Part shown: piece after piece, positions 1 through 8,044 of the stretch | Layout of the letters: every line of letters begins with the position of its first letter | Numbering within the stretch: the first letter of the stretch is position 1 | From: Caryophanales bacterium UBA4365 | Lineage (GTDB): Bacteria > Bacillota_I > Bacilli_A > RFN20 > CAG-826 | Direction: 5' to 3' | Assembly: GCA_002393905.1 (NCBI GenBank) | Contig: DGSJ01000034.1 | Span: 1-30,481, forward strand | Length of the DNA: 30,481 bases | Position numbers and translations under genes: made by a program | Notes under the pieces: model-generated | Told to the model about the DNA's origin: nothing | The model's input: the letters and a program-made list of their open reading frames with translations, nothing else | Databases searched by the model: none

Positions 1-944
1 GTATCAGCAAAGTTAGTTAAGCCATTTTTAACACCGATATGAGTGTTAAATGGATTATCATAGAACCATTCAGAAGTATGGGATGTAACGTTAAGAATAC
101 CAAGTTCTTTGGCTTCGTAGACGTTGAATCCTCTTTCAACTTTGAATTCCATTTCAGCTGGAGTAACTGGATCTTCAAGAACAGTTTCAAAGTCTTGTGG
201 GAAAACAGTTAACTTAAATTGTTTTCCAGCAGCAGAGTCGTTAAATTTAACTCCACCATCAACGACTTTGTAGTCGTTTGTATCGGCATCAACGTAAGCA
301 CTAGCTGATTTCACTTTAACACTAGTTACTTTCTTATAGTTTGTTGATGGAACAATTTCACGTGTTTCTTTGTTCATGAATGTAGCCACTGGCTCAAATT
401 CAAAAACATTAAGAGTTCCGACAGTGAATAATTCACTGCCTTGATAGAAATTGGATTCACCTGGTTGTCCAGCAGACTCTTTGGCACTTTTGTAAGTTTC
501 AACAAAGTCTGGAATGTCGAATGAAACTAAATCATATTTTGATGGAACGATTTTTCCAACAACGACATTTGCGAGATCAAATTTCTGTGTTTTTCCAGCA
601 AGGGCTGCAGTAATGGCGTATTCACCTTCTTCAGCTGTAGCTTGAGCATGTAATCCGCTTGTATAAACAACTAAGCTTGTGGATTCTGCTGGAGTTTCAA
701 CATCGAATTCAACTTTATTGCCGGTAAAAGTTGCGCTACTTGAGTCAGAATAAGCGACTGTAACAGAGACTTTTGTCCAGTCAATAGTTTCACCAGTCAT
801 ATAGGCTGTACGGAATCCGCTATTGAGTTTCATGCTTGTCACAGTGGCTTCTTGACCAGGTTCTTTACCCTTTTGACTGCAGGATGCTAAGCCTACAAGA
901 GCAAACACTGAGACGAGAGCAAGAGAGATTTTCTTTGTATTCAT
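1..944 (-). CDS. N-terminal part of a surface lipoprotein (cut by the window edge)
   Basis: About 314 residues are visible; the C-terminus lies beyond base 1. The start (MNTKKISLAL) has an AAAGGAAA ribosome site 10 bases upstream. A hydrophobic signal peptide ends in the lipobox LASC, so the mature protein should be lipid-anchored at the outer face of the membrane. Residues about 33-120 resemble bacterial Ig-like modules of gut Bacillota surface proteins (alternating beta-strand pattern, GEYAIT motif). No catalytic motif is seen. It starts 31 bases after the small membrane-anchored gene ending at 976, on the same strand, and so probably belongs to the ABC transporter operon upstream. It could be a substrate-binding or adhesion protein; the visible part does not decide. 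Confidence 0.75.
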   Translation of the reverse strand, partial: MNTKKISLALVSVFALVGLASCSQKGKEPGQEATVTSMKLNSGFRTAYMTGETIDWTKVSVTVAYSDSSSATFTGNKVEFDVETPAESTSLVVYTSGLHAQATAEEGEYAITAALAGKTQKFDLANVVVGKIVPSKYDLVSFDIPDFVETYKSAKESAGQPGESNFYQGSELFTVGTLNVFEFEPVATFMNKETREIVPSTNYKKVTSVKVKSASAYVDADTNDYKVVDGGVKFNDSAAGKQFKLTVFPQDFETVLEDPVTPAEMEFKVERGFNVYEAKELGILNVTSHTSEWFYDNPFNTHIGVKNGLTNFAD

Positions 945-975
945 CTCTATATTTCCTTTCTTTTTTTCAAATTTA

Positions 976-1479
976 TTATTCAGTAGCAGGTGCGCTACAA
1001 ATAATCGTAACATAGCGTGCAATACCAGAACCATCTGTGGTTCGTAAGCACAAACGAATCGAACATTCGTGACGGAATGTCATTTCGTTTTTGTTGATGT
1101 CAACATAGTTGTAAGTGATTGTTTCACCATGTTCAACAACATCAAAAGTGCCATTACCAGAAGTGATAACAAACTCATAACCATCACTATCAGTGACGTC
1201 TTCTGGAGTGACACTGTATTTAATATACACTTGAGCAATGCCATCGTATTGGTTTAATTCAATAACTGAGTATCGAAGTGTCTTTTTACCGATGGATTCC
1301 TCACGAATATCAATTTTTTGTAACGTTCCATCTTCTTTCATTTGTTCAAAATAAAGAATTTCGGCATCGTCAAAATAACGTTTAAATTGGTCGTTTCTAA
1401 TTGAGCCTCCATAGAATGAAATCATGAAGATTGAGACGATAAATGTGACTAGAAGAATGAAGATTGAAGACTTTTTCAT
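976..1479 (-). CDS. Small membrane-anchored protein of unknown function
   Basis: A 167-residue protein with one N-terminal membrane segment (about residues 5-24, no lipobox and no convincing cleavage site) and an extracytoplasmic domain of about 140 residues rich in beta-strand patterns. I do not recognise the family. An AGGAG site lies inside the last codons of the upstream permease gene, and only four bases separate that stop from this ATG, so the two are probably translationally coupled. The position after an ABC ATPase and permease suggests an accessory or extracytoplasmic partner of that transporter; this is inferred from context only. Confidence 0.7.
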   Translation of the reverse strand: MKKSSIFILLVTFIVSIFMISFYGGSIRNDQFKRYFDDAEILYFEQMKEDGTLQKIDIREESIGKKTLRYSVIELNQYDGIAQVYIKYSVTPEDVTDSDGYEFVITSGNGTFDVVEHGETITYNYVDINKNEMTFRHECSIRLCLRTTDGSGIARYVTIICSAPATE

Positions 1480-1483
1480 AACG

Positions 1484-3220
1484 TTAATTCTCCTGGTAAG
1501 TCACACGGACTTTCTTTAAGAAATAATAAACAACTAGAGCCAATGCTAGAGCAACCAAAATAAAGAATCTTAGTCCTGGGTTTGTTGATTGAGTAATAAG
1601 GAAGATTACATGAACCAAAACAGCAGCTAAACCAATTAGGAAACCGATTCCTAAAGAAACTGCTTCGTGTCCATTAATAATTTCGCTACCAATATCAGCT
1701 TTATCTTTATTTTGTGAGTGTGAGAAGTCATAACTTGCAGACATAAATAAATGGATTAATGTTAAAACAATCAAACTTAAAATAAAGAAAACCACTGAGA
1801 AAGTTTCACCTTGATAATCTTTAAAGAAAAGTATTGATGATGGAATGATAATTGCTAGCGAAACTATGACATTGTAAACAAGTCTCAAAGTTAAAGATAC
1901 TTGTGGATTTGCTGGAATTGTTTTATTCACAGTCCAACTTGGTCCATCTTTACTAAAGATGTAAGACGCTGTCACGTTATGGCTGGCCGTAACGATAAAG
2001 ATAAAGAAGAAGTTAAAGACATAAATCATTTGATCGCCAAATTGACGTGTTGGAATAGAATTGTAGACACGATTAAAGATCAATGTAATTAACGGCATCA
2101 TTGCAACCGAAATAATTGAAGCAACAATGAACTTTTCGTTTCTCACAATTCGAAGCATTTCATAATTGAAAACTGAAAAATAACGTGAATGGCGATGGTT
2201 TTTGTGTTTGTGGCCTAAAGATGTGCGATTGGAATTGTTTGAAGCAATCATCTTTGAATAGAATGGCTTGGATAAGAACATATTTCCAAGGACAAGGATG
2301 GCAATAAGTGCAATAGCAATTAGGAAGCCAGCCCAAGAATAGGTGGAGAAGATGTTCATTGTAAGTCCATTACGTTGTCCGCAGAACATAAATGTAATTG
2401 CCTTAAGAACATTAAATGTATTAGCAAACCAATATAAAGCACTGTTCAGACTGATCGAGAATTTCTCATATTCAGAAATTAAGTTAATGTTCGTTGGAAT
2501 AATTCCAATCAATTTAATTGCTAAAAAGATAATTAAGCCGAGAATTGCTAGGTAAAACAACGCTTGGATAATGCGGTAATGTGATAAGAATTTCATCACG
2601 AAAAATGCAGGAATTGCTAATAATCCAGAGAATAAAACAAGTACCGCTACAATGAGTAAATCAAGGAACAAAACCCATAAGTAGAAATAAAATCCATAGC
2701 CATAAATAATTCCAAAGCTAAAAACAATTGGAATGAATAATGTTAACGATTTCTTTAAAGCGTCAATGTAATAAACAATTAATTTGGATAAGAATAATTG
2801 ATGAGACTTCACTGGGTATGTAATTAAAACAACATTATCTTTCGCAAAAAATAAAGCTTTAGTAAGTCCAATTAGTGTTGAGAAAAACTCAAACACTAAA
2901 ACAACACCAATTAATGGAATCATTGCGTTAACAGGAATGCGGCTCTCAATGAAGATTCCAAGTCGTGTGGCAGACATGCTCATTAAGAGATAAACAATTG
3001 CAGTAATTGCAGCAAATAAAATGAGGTATCCGACGAGTTTAAATAATGATGCCTTCTTATTTGCTTTAAATGAAATATTCCATTTATCTTTTAGTTGCAT
3101 CATCACCAAAGTGTAAACCTTGGTTGATCTAATTTTTCGAGTGATACGAGCAAAAAATCCTGCCACTTTTTTCCAGCAGTTTTGAAAGAAATGACCGATT
3201 TTTGCTAGGAATTTTTTCAT
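1484..3220 (-). CDS. ABC-2-type transporter permease
   Basis: A 578-residue integral membrane protein with roughly 12 hydrophobic segments. The N-terminus is basic and cytoplasmic (about residues 1-50). The overall pattern (an LTKALFF-type segment near residue 120, a basic His-rich cytoplasmic loop near 335-350) fits the large ABC-2-type exporter permeases. It follows the fused ATPase gene by three bases and precedes the small anchored protein by four. It should form the membrane channel of the exporter energised by the ATPase encoded just upstream. The substrate is unknown; antimicrobial peptide or lipid export are common for this class but nothing here selects one. No strong ribosome site precedes the ATG, which fits coupling to the ATPase gene. 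Confidence 0.8.
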   Translation of the reverse strand: MKKFLAKIGHFFQNCWKKVAGFFARITRKIRSTKVYTLVMMQLKDKWNISFKANKKASLFKLVGYLILFAAITAIVYLLMSMSATRLGIFIESRIPVNAMIPLIGVVLVFEFFSTLIGLTKALFFAKDNVVLITYPVKSHQLFLSKLIVYYIDALKKSLTLFIPIVFSFGIIYGYGFYFYLWVLFLDLLIVAVLVLFSGLLAIPAFFVMKFLSHYRIIQALFYLAILGLIIFLAIKLIGIIPTNINLISEYEKFSISLNSALYWFANTFNVLKAITFMFCGQRNGLTMNIFSTYSWAGFLIAIALIAILVLGNMFLSKPFYSKMIASNNSNRTSLGHKHKNHRHSRYFSVFNYEMLRIVRNEKFIVASIISVAMMPLITLIFNRVYNSIPTRQFGDQMIYVFNFFFIFIVTASHNVTASYIFSKDGPSWTVNKTIPANPQVSLTLRLVYNVIVSLAIIIPSSILFFKDYQGETFSVVFFILSLIVLTLIHLFMSASYDFSHSQNKDKADIGSEIINGHEAVSLGIGFLIGLAAVLVHVIFLITQSTNPGLRFFILVALALALVVYYFLKKVRVTYQEN

Positions 3221-3223
3221 TTT

Positions 3224-5443
3224 TTAGTTACCAGTTTCGAGTCCTGTTTTCTCCATATAATATTGCTCTAAATCAACGCCCTTATCGACAAGTTCTTTGA
3301 CATTGGCAACATCAACGACTTTGTGATGAGCAATAATGATAATTCGATCACAAAGTTTTTCGACGATATCAATTAAGTGTGACGAGAAGAAAACAATGTT
3401 TCCTTGTTCGGCGTGACGTTTTAAACATTGCTTAACTTGGAAAATACTAACAGGATCAAGACCTGTTAAAGGTTCATCAAGAATCCATAATTTTGGTTTA
3501 TGAATAATCGAAGCCATAATAGCAATTTTTTGTTTCATACCATGAGAATAGGTTTGAATTTTGTTATCAATAGCATCTTCCATAGCAAGAGTTTTCAAAA
3601 ATTCTTTTAGGAATGCATCTCTATCTTCTTGGGAAACTTTATAAAGGTCAGCAATGTAGTTTAAATATTCGCGACCAGTTAAGTTTTCATAAAGAGCATA
3701 GTGATCAGGAACAAAACCAAGTTGAGATTTAGCTTGAACAGGTTGAACTGCCACATCATAACCGTTTACTTCAATTTTGCCTTCAGTTGGGAGGTGAATA
3801 CCAACAACGGCTTTAATTGTGGTTGATTTACCAGCACCGTTTGGTCCAAGGAAACCAATAATTTCTCCAGCATTTGCCGTGAAATTAATGTCGCGAACAG
3901 CGAAAGGTGCGCTTTCCGTATAGCGTTTTCCAAAATGGGAAATGACAAGTTTATTAACACTTTCTGGGTTCATACAATTTTTCACCTCTTTCTGCCCATA
4001 CTGTTGAGATAGGGCGATTTCATCAAATTTAATCTTTCTTGATCGTTGATTTAGATAAATTAAGTAATCTTGGAATTTGAAAATCCAAGCATAGACGTAC
4101 CACATTCCAATAGACATCAGAACGAATCCAGCAAAGTAAATAGCTTGATATAATGGATACATCTGGAATTTCATTCCATTAATTGTGAATGTCCATCCAA
4201 AGTTCTTTAACAATCCTTCAGCATGAACCTTCGAAGCAACAAAGTCTGAGTTAATGTAGAAGTAGTCAAATTCACGTTTTGGCCAAAGTGCTGTAAAGAA
4301 GGTGTTAAAGAATAAAACAAGAACGTAGTAAATAGCAAAACCAACCATCGAATAGAAAAATTGTTTCTTCTTTGGACGTGGGAAAATACCTGTCAAAACA
4401 CAGACAAGTGGTGCCGCCATCGCTTCAATATGGTTAGTAAAGAATCCAATCGTTCTTGGAGAATTTAAGAATATTGGTTCGTTATAGTTCGGCATCATAA
4501 TCGCAAGGAATGCGCCGAGAATATTAATAAAGAATGTAAAATAGAAAACTTTCTCGTTTTTCGTCACCAAAGCAATTGGCAAAATAAACATCGCTGTATT
4601 ACAAATGTGAAGTGGCCAATCATATGGACGAATAAAGATTGAGAAATCATATCCATAGGAGAATGAGATCATGCCACCAAAGCAGATGTATAACATGACC
4701 ATTCTGGCGTATTCGCCTTTGTGGTTTCTTAATAATAAAGAAAGACCAATAAGGAAAATAAATGTTGCATAAATGTAATAACGATGACCTGATCCAAAAT
4801 CTTTAAGTGGTGCAAGAATTTGAGAGTTTCCAGAGAAGGCAACAGGAATGAAATCCATCATTGTGAATAGAATTGCTCCTAAAACACAAAGGACAAATTC
4901 AATTATTTCTCCTTTGCTCATCTTCATCGAAACACGGCTATAGATAAGTTGATGAACTGTTTTAGCGATTAATACACCAAGTTCAATTGCAATAATCAAA
5001 CCTGTAACAGTAAAATCAAATGTCTTTGATTGACCATAGGTCAAATATGGAAGAGCAATCAAAGAAAATAAAAGTAGAACAGGTGAAACATATTGTTCCA
5101 TTCGATGAATGATTTTAAAGTCAAAGAATGATGAAACAATTCCGGTAATATGCGAGATTGTAAAGGCCCAGAATGTGAGCATCATTACTGCTGCAGCACC
5201 TTCTCCACCAATAGCAAAATGCTCATAGATGTAAGGTTCAGGAAGTTGCAACTTGTAAATCGAGGAAAGTAGACCTCCTTTACCAAGTAAGAACCAAACA
5301 AAATATAAAAGGAAGAGTCCCCAGCCAACCAATTTAGTTACAAGAGGAATCTTCTTTTCAGCTTTCTTATGAACAAGAAAATAGGTTAAAAACATTAACC
5401 CAGCGGTTACTAGAGCAATAATGTAATACAAATACCTACCCAT
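3224..5443 (-). CDS. ABC transporter ATPase fused to a YwaF/TMEM164-like membrane domain
   Basis: A 739-residue fusion. Residues 1 to about 470 hold many membrane segments with motifs of the YwaF/TMEM164 family: a WPLHICN segment with conserved His and Cys, then NHIEAMAAP. Residues about 500-735 are an ABC ATPase. It has a Walker A GPNGAGKST near 533-541, the signature replaced by YSHGMKQK near 633, Walker B LWILDEP near 650, and an H-loop SSH near 684. The Q-loop position reads FVPD, as in many EcsA-type exporters. ABC ATPases of this class are normally stand-alone proteins of 230-300 residues, so the fusion is unusual. The downstream permease gene starts three bases after its stop. The ribosome site is weak. 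The fusion joint lies in one uninterrupted reading frame. Confidence 0.85.
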   Translation of the reverse strand: MGRYLYYIIALVTAGLMFLTYFLVHKKAEKKIPLVTKLVGWGLFLLYFVWFLLGKGGLLSSIYKLQLPEPYIYEHFAIGGEGAAAVMMLTFWAFTISHITGIVSSFFDFKIIHRMEQYVSPVLLLFSLIALPYLTYGQSKTFDFTVTGLIIAIELGVLIAKTVHQLIYSRVSMKMSKGEIIEFVLCVLGAILFTMMDFIPVAFSGNSQILAPLKDFGSGHRYYIYATFIFLIGLSLLLRNHKGEYARMVMLYICFGGMISFSYGYDFSIFIRPYDWPLHICNTAMFILPIALVTKNEKVFYFTFFINILGAFLAIMMPNYNEPIFLNSPRTIGFFTNHIEAMAAPLVCVLTGIFPRPKKKQFFYSMVGFAIYYVLVLFFNTFFTALWPKREFDYFYINSDFVASKVHAEGLLKNFGWTFTINGMKFQMYPLYQAIYFAGFVLMSIGMWYVYAWIFKFQDYLIYLNQRSRKIKFDEIALSQQYGQKEVKNCMNPESVNKLVISHFGKRYTESAPFAVRDINFTANAGEIIGFLGPNGAGKSTTIKAVVGIHLPTEGKIEVNGYDVAVQPVQAKSQLGFVPDHYALYENLTGREYLNYIADLYKVSQEDRDAFLKEFLKTLAMEDAIDNKIQTYSHGMKQKIAIMASIIHKPKLWILDEPLTGLDPVSIFQVKQCLKRHAEQGNIVFFSSHLIDIVEKLCDRIIIIAHHKVVDVANVKELVDKGVDLEQYYMEKTGLETGN

Positions 5444-5498
5444 TTTCTTTCGCTATAGACTTTATACAATTAAATCTTTTGATTTTATTGGGACAATT

Positions 5499-7181
5499 TT
5501 ATTCAATAGCTAACAAGAACTTATAAACGGCTTGTCCGCCATCAACACAACCAACTTCGAGATGTGGGTATTTTTGTTTGACCCAATCCATGTTTTTCTT
5601 TCGTTCAGCTTCAGTGCAATCCTTACCAAAGAAAACTGTGAGAAGTTGTTTATCTTGGATGTCAGGGATCTTTCTTAAAAGATCACCAACAACATGGTAC
5701 TTATTAATTGTTGAGGCAACAACTTTGCCATCAACAATACAAAGGTTTTCACCTTTACGGATGTTAACTCCGTTGAGTCTGGTGCTACGAATAGCGGTTG
5801 TAATTGATCCAGAAACAACGTTTCTTAAAGCAGCGTTAAAGTTACCCATGATGAGTTCAAGATCATCGCTGGAGAAATCTAACATAGTTAGAGCAGAGTA
5901 ACATTGTGGGATGAAGTTACTAGCAGCAACTTTGACTTTCGCAGCTTTATATAATCCGGCTGCTTGTTTAGCAGCCATAATAATGTTTTTGTTATTTGGG
6001 AAAACAATAATGTTTTCGGCATCTAATTGTTTAAATGCTTTTAAGAAGTCTTCAGTAGATGGGTTCATTGTTTGGTTACCTTTAACAATGACATCAACAC
6101 CTAAAGCTTCGAATTGAGAACAGATTCCTTCGCCTTGAGCAACAGCAACAATAGCGTACTTCTTGTGTTCTCTCTTTTGGGAAGCAAGTTTTTCTTCTTC
6201 AGTCATGTTTTCATTATGTTGAAGAGACATGTTTTCAACTTTGGTGGTTAAAAATTCACCGAATTGACGCATTTCGTGAAGAACTAAACCTGGATCTTTG
6301 GTGTGAACATGAACTTTTACGACGTCATCGTCTTTTAAGGCGACAATCGAGTCACCAGAGATTTCTTTGGAATTTAAAATATCAATAATTGTTTGGACAT
6401 CGAATTCATCAACGTTCACTTTTTTACTTTGTAAACGTAAGATGAATTCTGTGCAGTAACCAAAGGTTAATTCATCATCACGAGAGAATGCAGAAAAATC
6501 AATCGCTGGTTTTTCTTCACCTTTTTCTTCTTTCTTGCCTAAATCTAGTTCGGCTTCAATGACTTCTCCGCCTAAGTATTTAACAATACCTTTGACGATA
6601 TAGACGTAACCAGCACCGCCAGAGTCGATGACATCGGCTTCTTTTAAAACTGGGAGAAGTTCCTTAGTCATTTTTAATGACTTAGAAGCTTGTTTTAAGT
6701 GAAGTTCAAAGAATTCGTTAATCGTGGAATCCTTAGTCATCTTCTTGGCAGCATATTCGGTTGCTTCTCTAAAGACAGTCAGAATTGTTCCTTCGACTGG
6801 TGTAATAACAGCAGCGTAAGCCTGCTTCACACCAACACGATAAGCTTCCGCTAATTGTTTAGCGTCAACTTCTTGTTTGCCTTCAAATGAACGGCAAATA
6901 CCACGATAGATTTGGGAAAGAATAACACCAGAGTTACCTCTAGCTCCAAGTAACATTCCTTTAGAAAGAACTTTAGCAATATCACTTAAAGATTTGCTTT
7001 CTTCTTTGATGATGTTACTAACGCCGCCTTCGATTGTGCGGCACATATTTGTACCCGTATCACCATCTGGGACCGGGAAGACATTTAAATTGTCTACTTC
7101 TTGATAATGGGCTCTAAGATTTTTAGCTCCACTGACGATCAATTCTTTAAATTGAACGCCATTCATTTTCTTAAGTATCAT
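5499..7181 (-). CDS. fakA: Fatty acid kinase catalytic subunit FakA (DhaL-like domain, YloV family)
   Basis: A 560-residue protein of the usual family length. Residues 1 to about 200 are a DhaL-type ATP-binding kinase domain with NVFPVPDGDTGTNM near 33-46, whose aspartates (D39, D41) bind Mg-ATP. This is followed by GARGNSGVILSQ. The middle and C-terminal parts match the FakA architecture. In Bacillota FakA phosphorylates exogenous fatty acids bound to a FakB (DegV-family) partner for membrane lipid synthesis. No fakB and no asp23-like gene, often found next to fakA, occurs here. A GGAG site sits correctly before the ATG. The gene begins about 110 bases from the end of the small-peptide array, whose peptide genes are transcribed towards it. 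Confidence 0.92.
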   Translation of the reverse strand: MILKKMNGVQFKELIVSGAKNLRAHYQEVDNLNVFPVPDGDTGTNMCRTIEGGVSNIIKEESKSLSDIAKVLSKGMLLGARGNSGVILSQIYRGICRSFEGKQEVDAKQLAEAYRVGVKQAYAAVITPVEGTILTVFREATEYAAKKMTKDSTINEFFELHLKQASKSLKMTKELLPVLKEADVIDSGGAGYVYIVKGIVKYLGGEVIEAELDLGKKEEKGEEKPAIDFSAFSRDDELTFGYCTEFILRLQSKKVNVDEFDVQTIIDILNSKEISGDSIVALKDDDVVKVHVHTKDPGLVLHEMRQFGEFLTTKVENMSLQHNENMTEEEKLASQKREHKKYAIVAVAQGEGICSQFEALGVDVIVKGNQTMNPSTEDFLKAFKQLDAENIIVFPNNKNIIMAAKQAAGLYKAAKVKVAASNFIPQCYSALTMLDFSSDDLELIMGNFNAALRNVVSGSITTAIRSTRLNGVNIRKGENLCIVDGKVVASTINKYHVVGDLLRKIPDIQDKQLLTVFFGKDCTEAERKKNMDWVKQKYPHLEVGCVDGGQAVYKFLLAIE

Positions 7182-7299
7182 AATTTCTCCTTAATTGGGC
7201 GAACGGGTATTATTTAAACATTATATACACATATACGCAAGAAGAAAAAACTTAATAACTATGTTATTATGGTGGTGATTACATTTTAAGTTTGGCGTG

Positions 7300-7390
7300 T
7301 TGCAAAGTAAATTAACTTTGCTATAATGAGACACAAGAACGGGATCCTCCGAAACTGCTTTATGTGCGTGAGCCAAGCACTCGTTTTTTA
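7300..7390 (+). ncRNA. Unit 1 antisense RNA and promoter (degenerating)
   Basis: The promoter is TTGCAA at 7300-7305 and TATAAT at 7322-7327 with a 16-base spacer. The predicted RNA runs from about 7334 to about 7389. It keeps the GAACGGGATCCTCC element (7337-7350). The flanking stem is damaged: the CACATAA arm of unit 4 reads CACA here, two bases shorter. The terminator stem GAGTC/GACTC has become GAGCC/CACTC, although the T-run remains. The RNA may therefore be longer or less stable than in units 3 and 4. RNA ends are inferred from promoter and hairpin positions. Confidence 0.55.
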
Positions 7391-7471
7391 TCGGATTAAC
7401 TTCAATATCAAGCAAACAAGCTCAATGATCGCCAGAAAGAAAGCAACAACAGTTTCTTTGTAGTTCTATTT
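7388..7471 (-). pseudogene. Unit 1 peptide gene, start codon lost by a 2-base deletion
   Basis: The frame from the stop at 7388-7390 keeps residues matching units 3 and 4 (KETVVAFFLAIIELVCLIL, then KLIR). Upstream, where the others read ATGAAAACTAA, this copy reads ATAGAACTA. The remnant is two bases shorter, there is no ATG, and an in-frame TAG lies at 7466-7468. The ribosome site GGAGGTAA (7475-7482) is intact. The gene appears inactivated unless the deletion is a sequencing error. The antisense RNA of the same unit is also decaying. Confidence 0.75.
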
Positions 7472-7529
7472 GGGTTACCTCCGTTCAATTGCGTCTCAGA
7501 CTCAAGTAGTTAGGAGTTCCCGTTCCGCA

Positions 7530-7581
7530 TTTTAATAACTTGTATTTGTCATGTTGCAAAGTAATATGACTTTGATATAAT
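7530..7581. promoter_or_regulatory. Shared divergent promoter between units 1 and 2
   Basis: The self-complementary hexamer TTGCAA (7554-7559) lies 16 bases from TATAAT (7576-7581), giving a near-consensus plus-strand promoter for the unit 2 antisense RNA. On the minus strand the same hexamer lies 18 bases from TTAAAA (7530-7535), a possible promoter for the unit 1 peptide mRNA. An inverted repeat CAAAGT-N6-ACTTTG lies between the -35 and -10 of the plus-strand promoter and could be an operator. The plus promoter is well supported; the minus one is inference. Confidence 0.6.
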
Positions 7582-7587
7582 GAGACC

Positions 7588-7640
7588 AGAAGAACGAATC
7601 CTTCAAACGCTCGTCACACGTTAATCTAGGGATTTGTTTA
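7588..7640 (+). ncRNA. Unit 2 antisense RNA (predicted antitoxin)
   Basis: The RNA is predicted to start about seven bases after the TATAAT at 7576-7581 and runs antisense to the 3' untranslated part of the unit 2 peptide mRNA. Its element is GAACGAATCCTTC (7592-7604), changed from GAACGGGATCCTCC in the other units. The ACATAA/TTATGT stem of units 3 and 4 is absent. AACG/CGTT (7606-7622) and AATC/GATT pairs followed by a T-rich stretch are the only hairpin candidates, so the 3' end is uncertain. Confidence 0.5.
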
Positions 7641-7641
7641 T

Positions 7642-7728
7642 CTATTTTGCAACTTTAAGGAGCAAAAGAAGAAACAAGATGATCACAACCAAGATAAAGA
7701 GTGACTCTAAATCTTTCAATTGCTTCAT
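7642..7728 (-). CDS. Unit 2 hydrophobic peptide, 28 residues (predicted type I toxin)
   Basis: The peptide begins MKQLKDLESLF, continues with an uninterrupted hydrophobic core (ILVVIILFLLLLL, about residues 12-24) and ends KVAK. A charged N-terminus, one membrane-spanning helix and a basic tail are the hallmark of membrane-acting type I toxins such as the Fst and TxpA classes. The ribosome site GGAGGTGA (7733-7740) matches the 16S tail and is spaced correctly, which argues that this short frame is translated. The sequence is unrelated to the peptides of units 1, 3 and 4, yet sits in the same regulatory frame. Its mRNA 3' part is complementary to the unit 2 antisense RNA. Toxicity is inferred, not shown. 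Confidence 0.8.
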   Translation of the reverse strand: MKQLKDLESLFILVVIILFLLLLLKVAK

Positions 7729-7786
7729 CGTATCACCTCCTTTCAAATAATTTCTCAATTACCCTAGAGAAGGTATTCGTTCTGAG

Positions 7787-7838
7787 TTTTAACGACTTGT
7801 CTTTGTCGTATTGCAAAGTACTTAGACTTTGATATAAT
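7787..7838. promoter_or_regulatory. Shared divergent promoter between units 2 and 3
   Basis: TTGCAA (7811-7816) is 16 bases from TATAAT (7833-7838) on the plus strand and 18 bases from TTAAAA (7787-7792) on the minus strand. The inverted repeat CAAAGT-N6-ACTTTG lies inside the plus promoter. A second inverted repeat, CGAC-N8-GTCG (7793-7796 and 7805-7808), lies in the minus-strand spacer. If minus-strand transcription started upstream of it, this second repeat would form a 5' hairpin of the peptide mRNA. Confidence 0.6.
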
Positions 7839-7843
7839 GAGAA

Positions 7844-7902
7844 ACATAAGAACGGGATCCTCCAAGACTACTTTATGTCAATGAGTCGTGGACTCGTTTT
7901 TT
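7844..7902 (+). ncRNA. Unit 3 antisense RNA (predicted antitoxin, about 59 nt)
   Basis: The promoter is the TTGCAA/TATAAT pair ending at 7838. The RNA can fold as a first hairpin with stem ACATAA/TTATGT (7844-7849 and 7873-7878), whose loop displays GAACGGGATCCTCC (7850-7863). A terminator hairpin follows: GAGTC-GTG-GACTC (7883-7895), then GTTTTTT. It is fully complementary to the 3' untranslated part of the unit 3 peptide mRNA. The loop also holds CGGGATCCTCC, the exact complement of the ribosome-site region of the unit 3 mRNA (GGAGGATCCCG). The palindrome GGATCC in the loop could start kissing contacts. Confidence 0.7.
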
Positions 7903-7904
7903 CT

Positions 7905-7988
7905 TTATCGGAACAACTCCAATATCAAGCAAACAAGCTCAACGATCGCTACCAAGAAAGCAATAACGGCCTCTTTGTTAGTTTTCAT
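7905..7988 (-). CDS. Unit 3 hydrophobic peptide, 27 residues (predicted type I toxin)
   Basis: The peptide starts MKTNKEAVIAFLVAIVELV and ends CLILELFR, with one membrane-spanning segment from about residue 8. A strong ribosome site GGAGGATCC (+ strand 7993-8001) ends four bases before the ATG. It differs from the unit 4 peptide at few positions, mostly conservative. The longer frame that continues upstream of this ATG runs through the untranslated regulatory sequences and has no ribosome site, so the ATG at 7988 is the likely start. The stop lies two bases from the end of the antisense terminator. Confidence 0.85.
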   Translation of the reverse strand: MKTNKEAVIAFLVAIVELVCLILELFR

Positions 7989-8044
7989 TTCGGGATCCTC
8001 CTTTCTATTAAAATTTTTTAGTAGTCCAGAGTTCCCGTTCCGAG

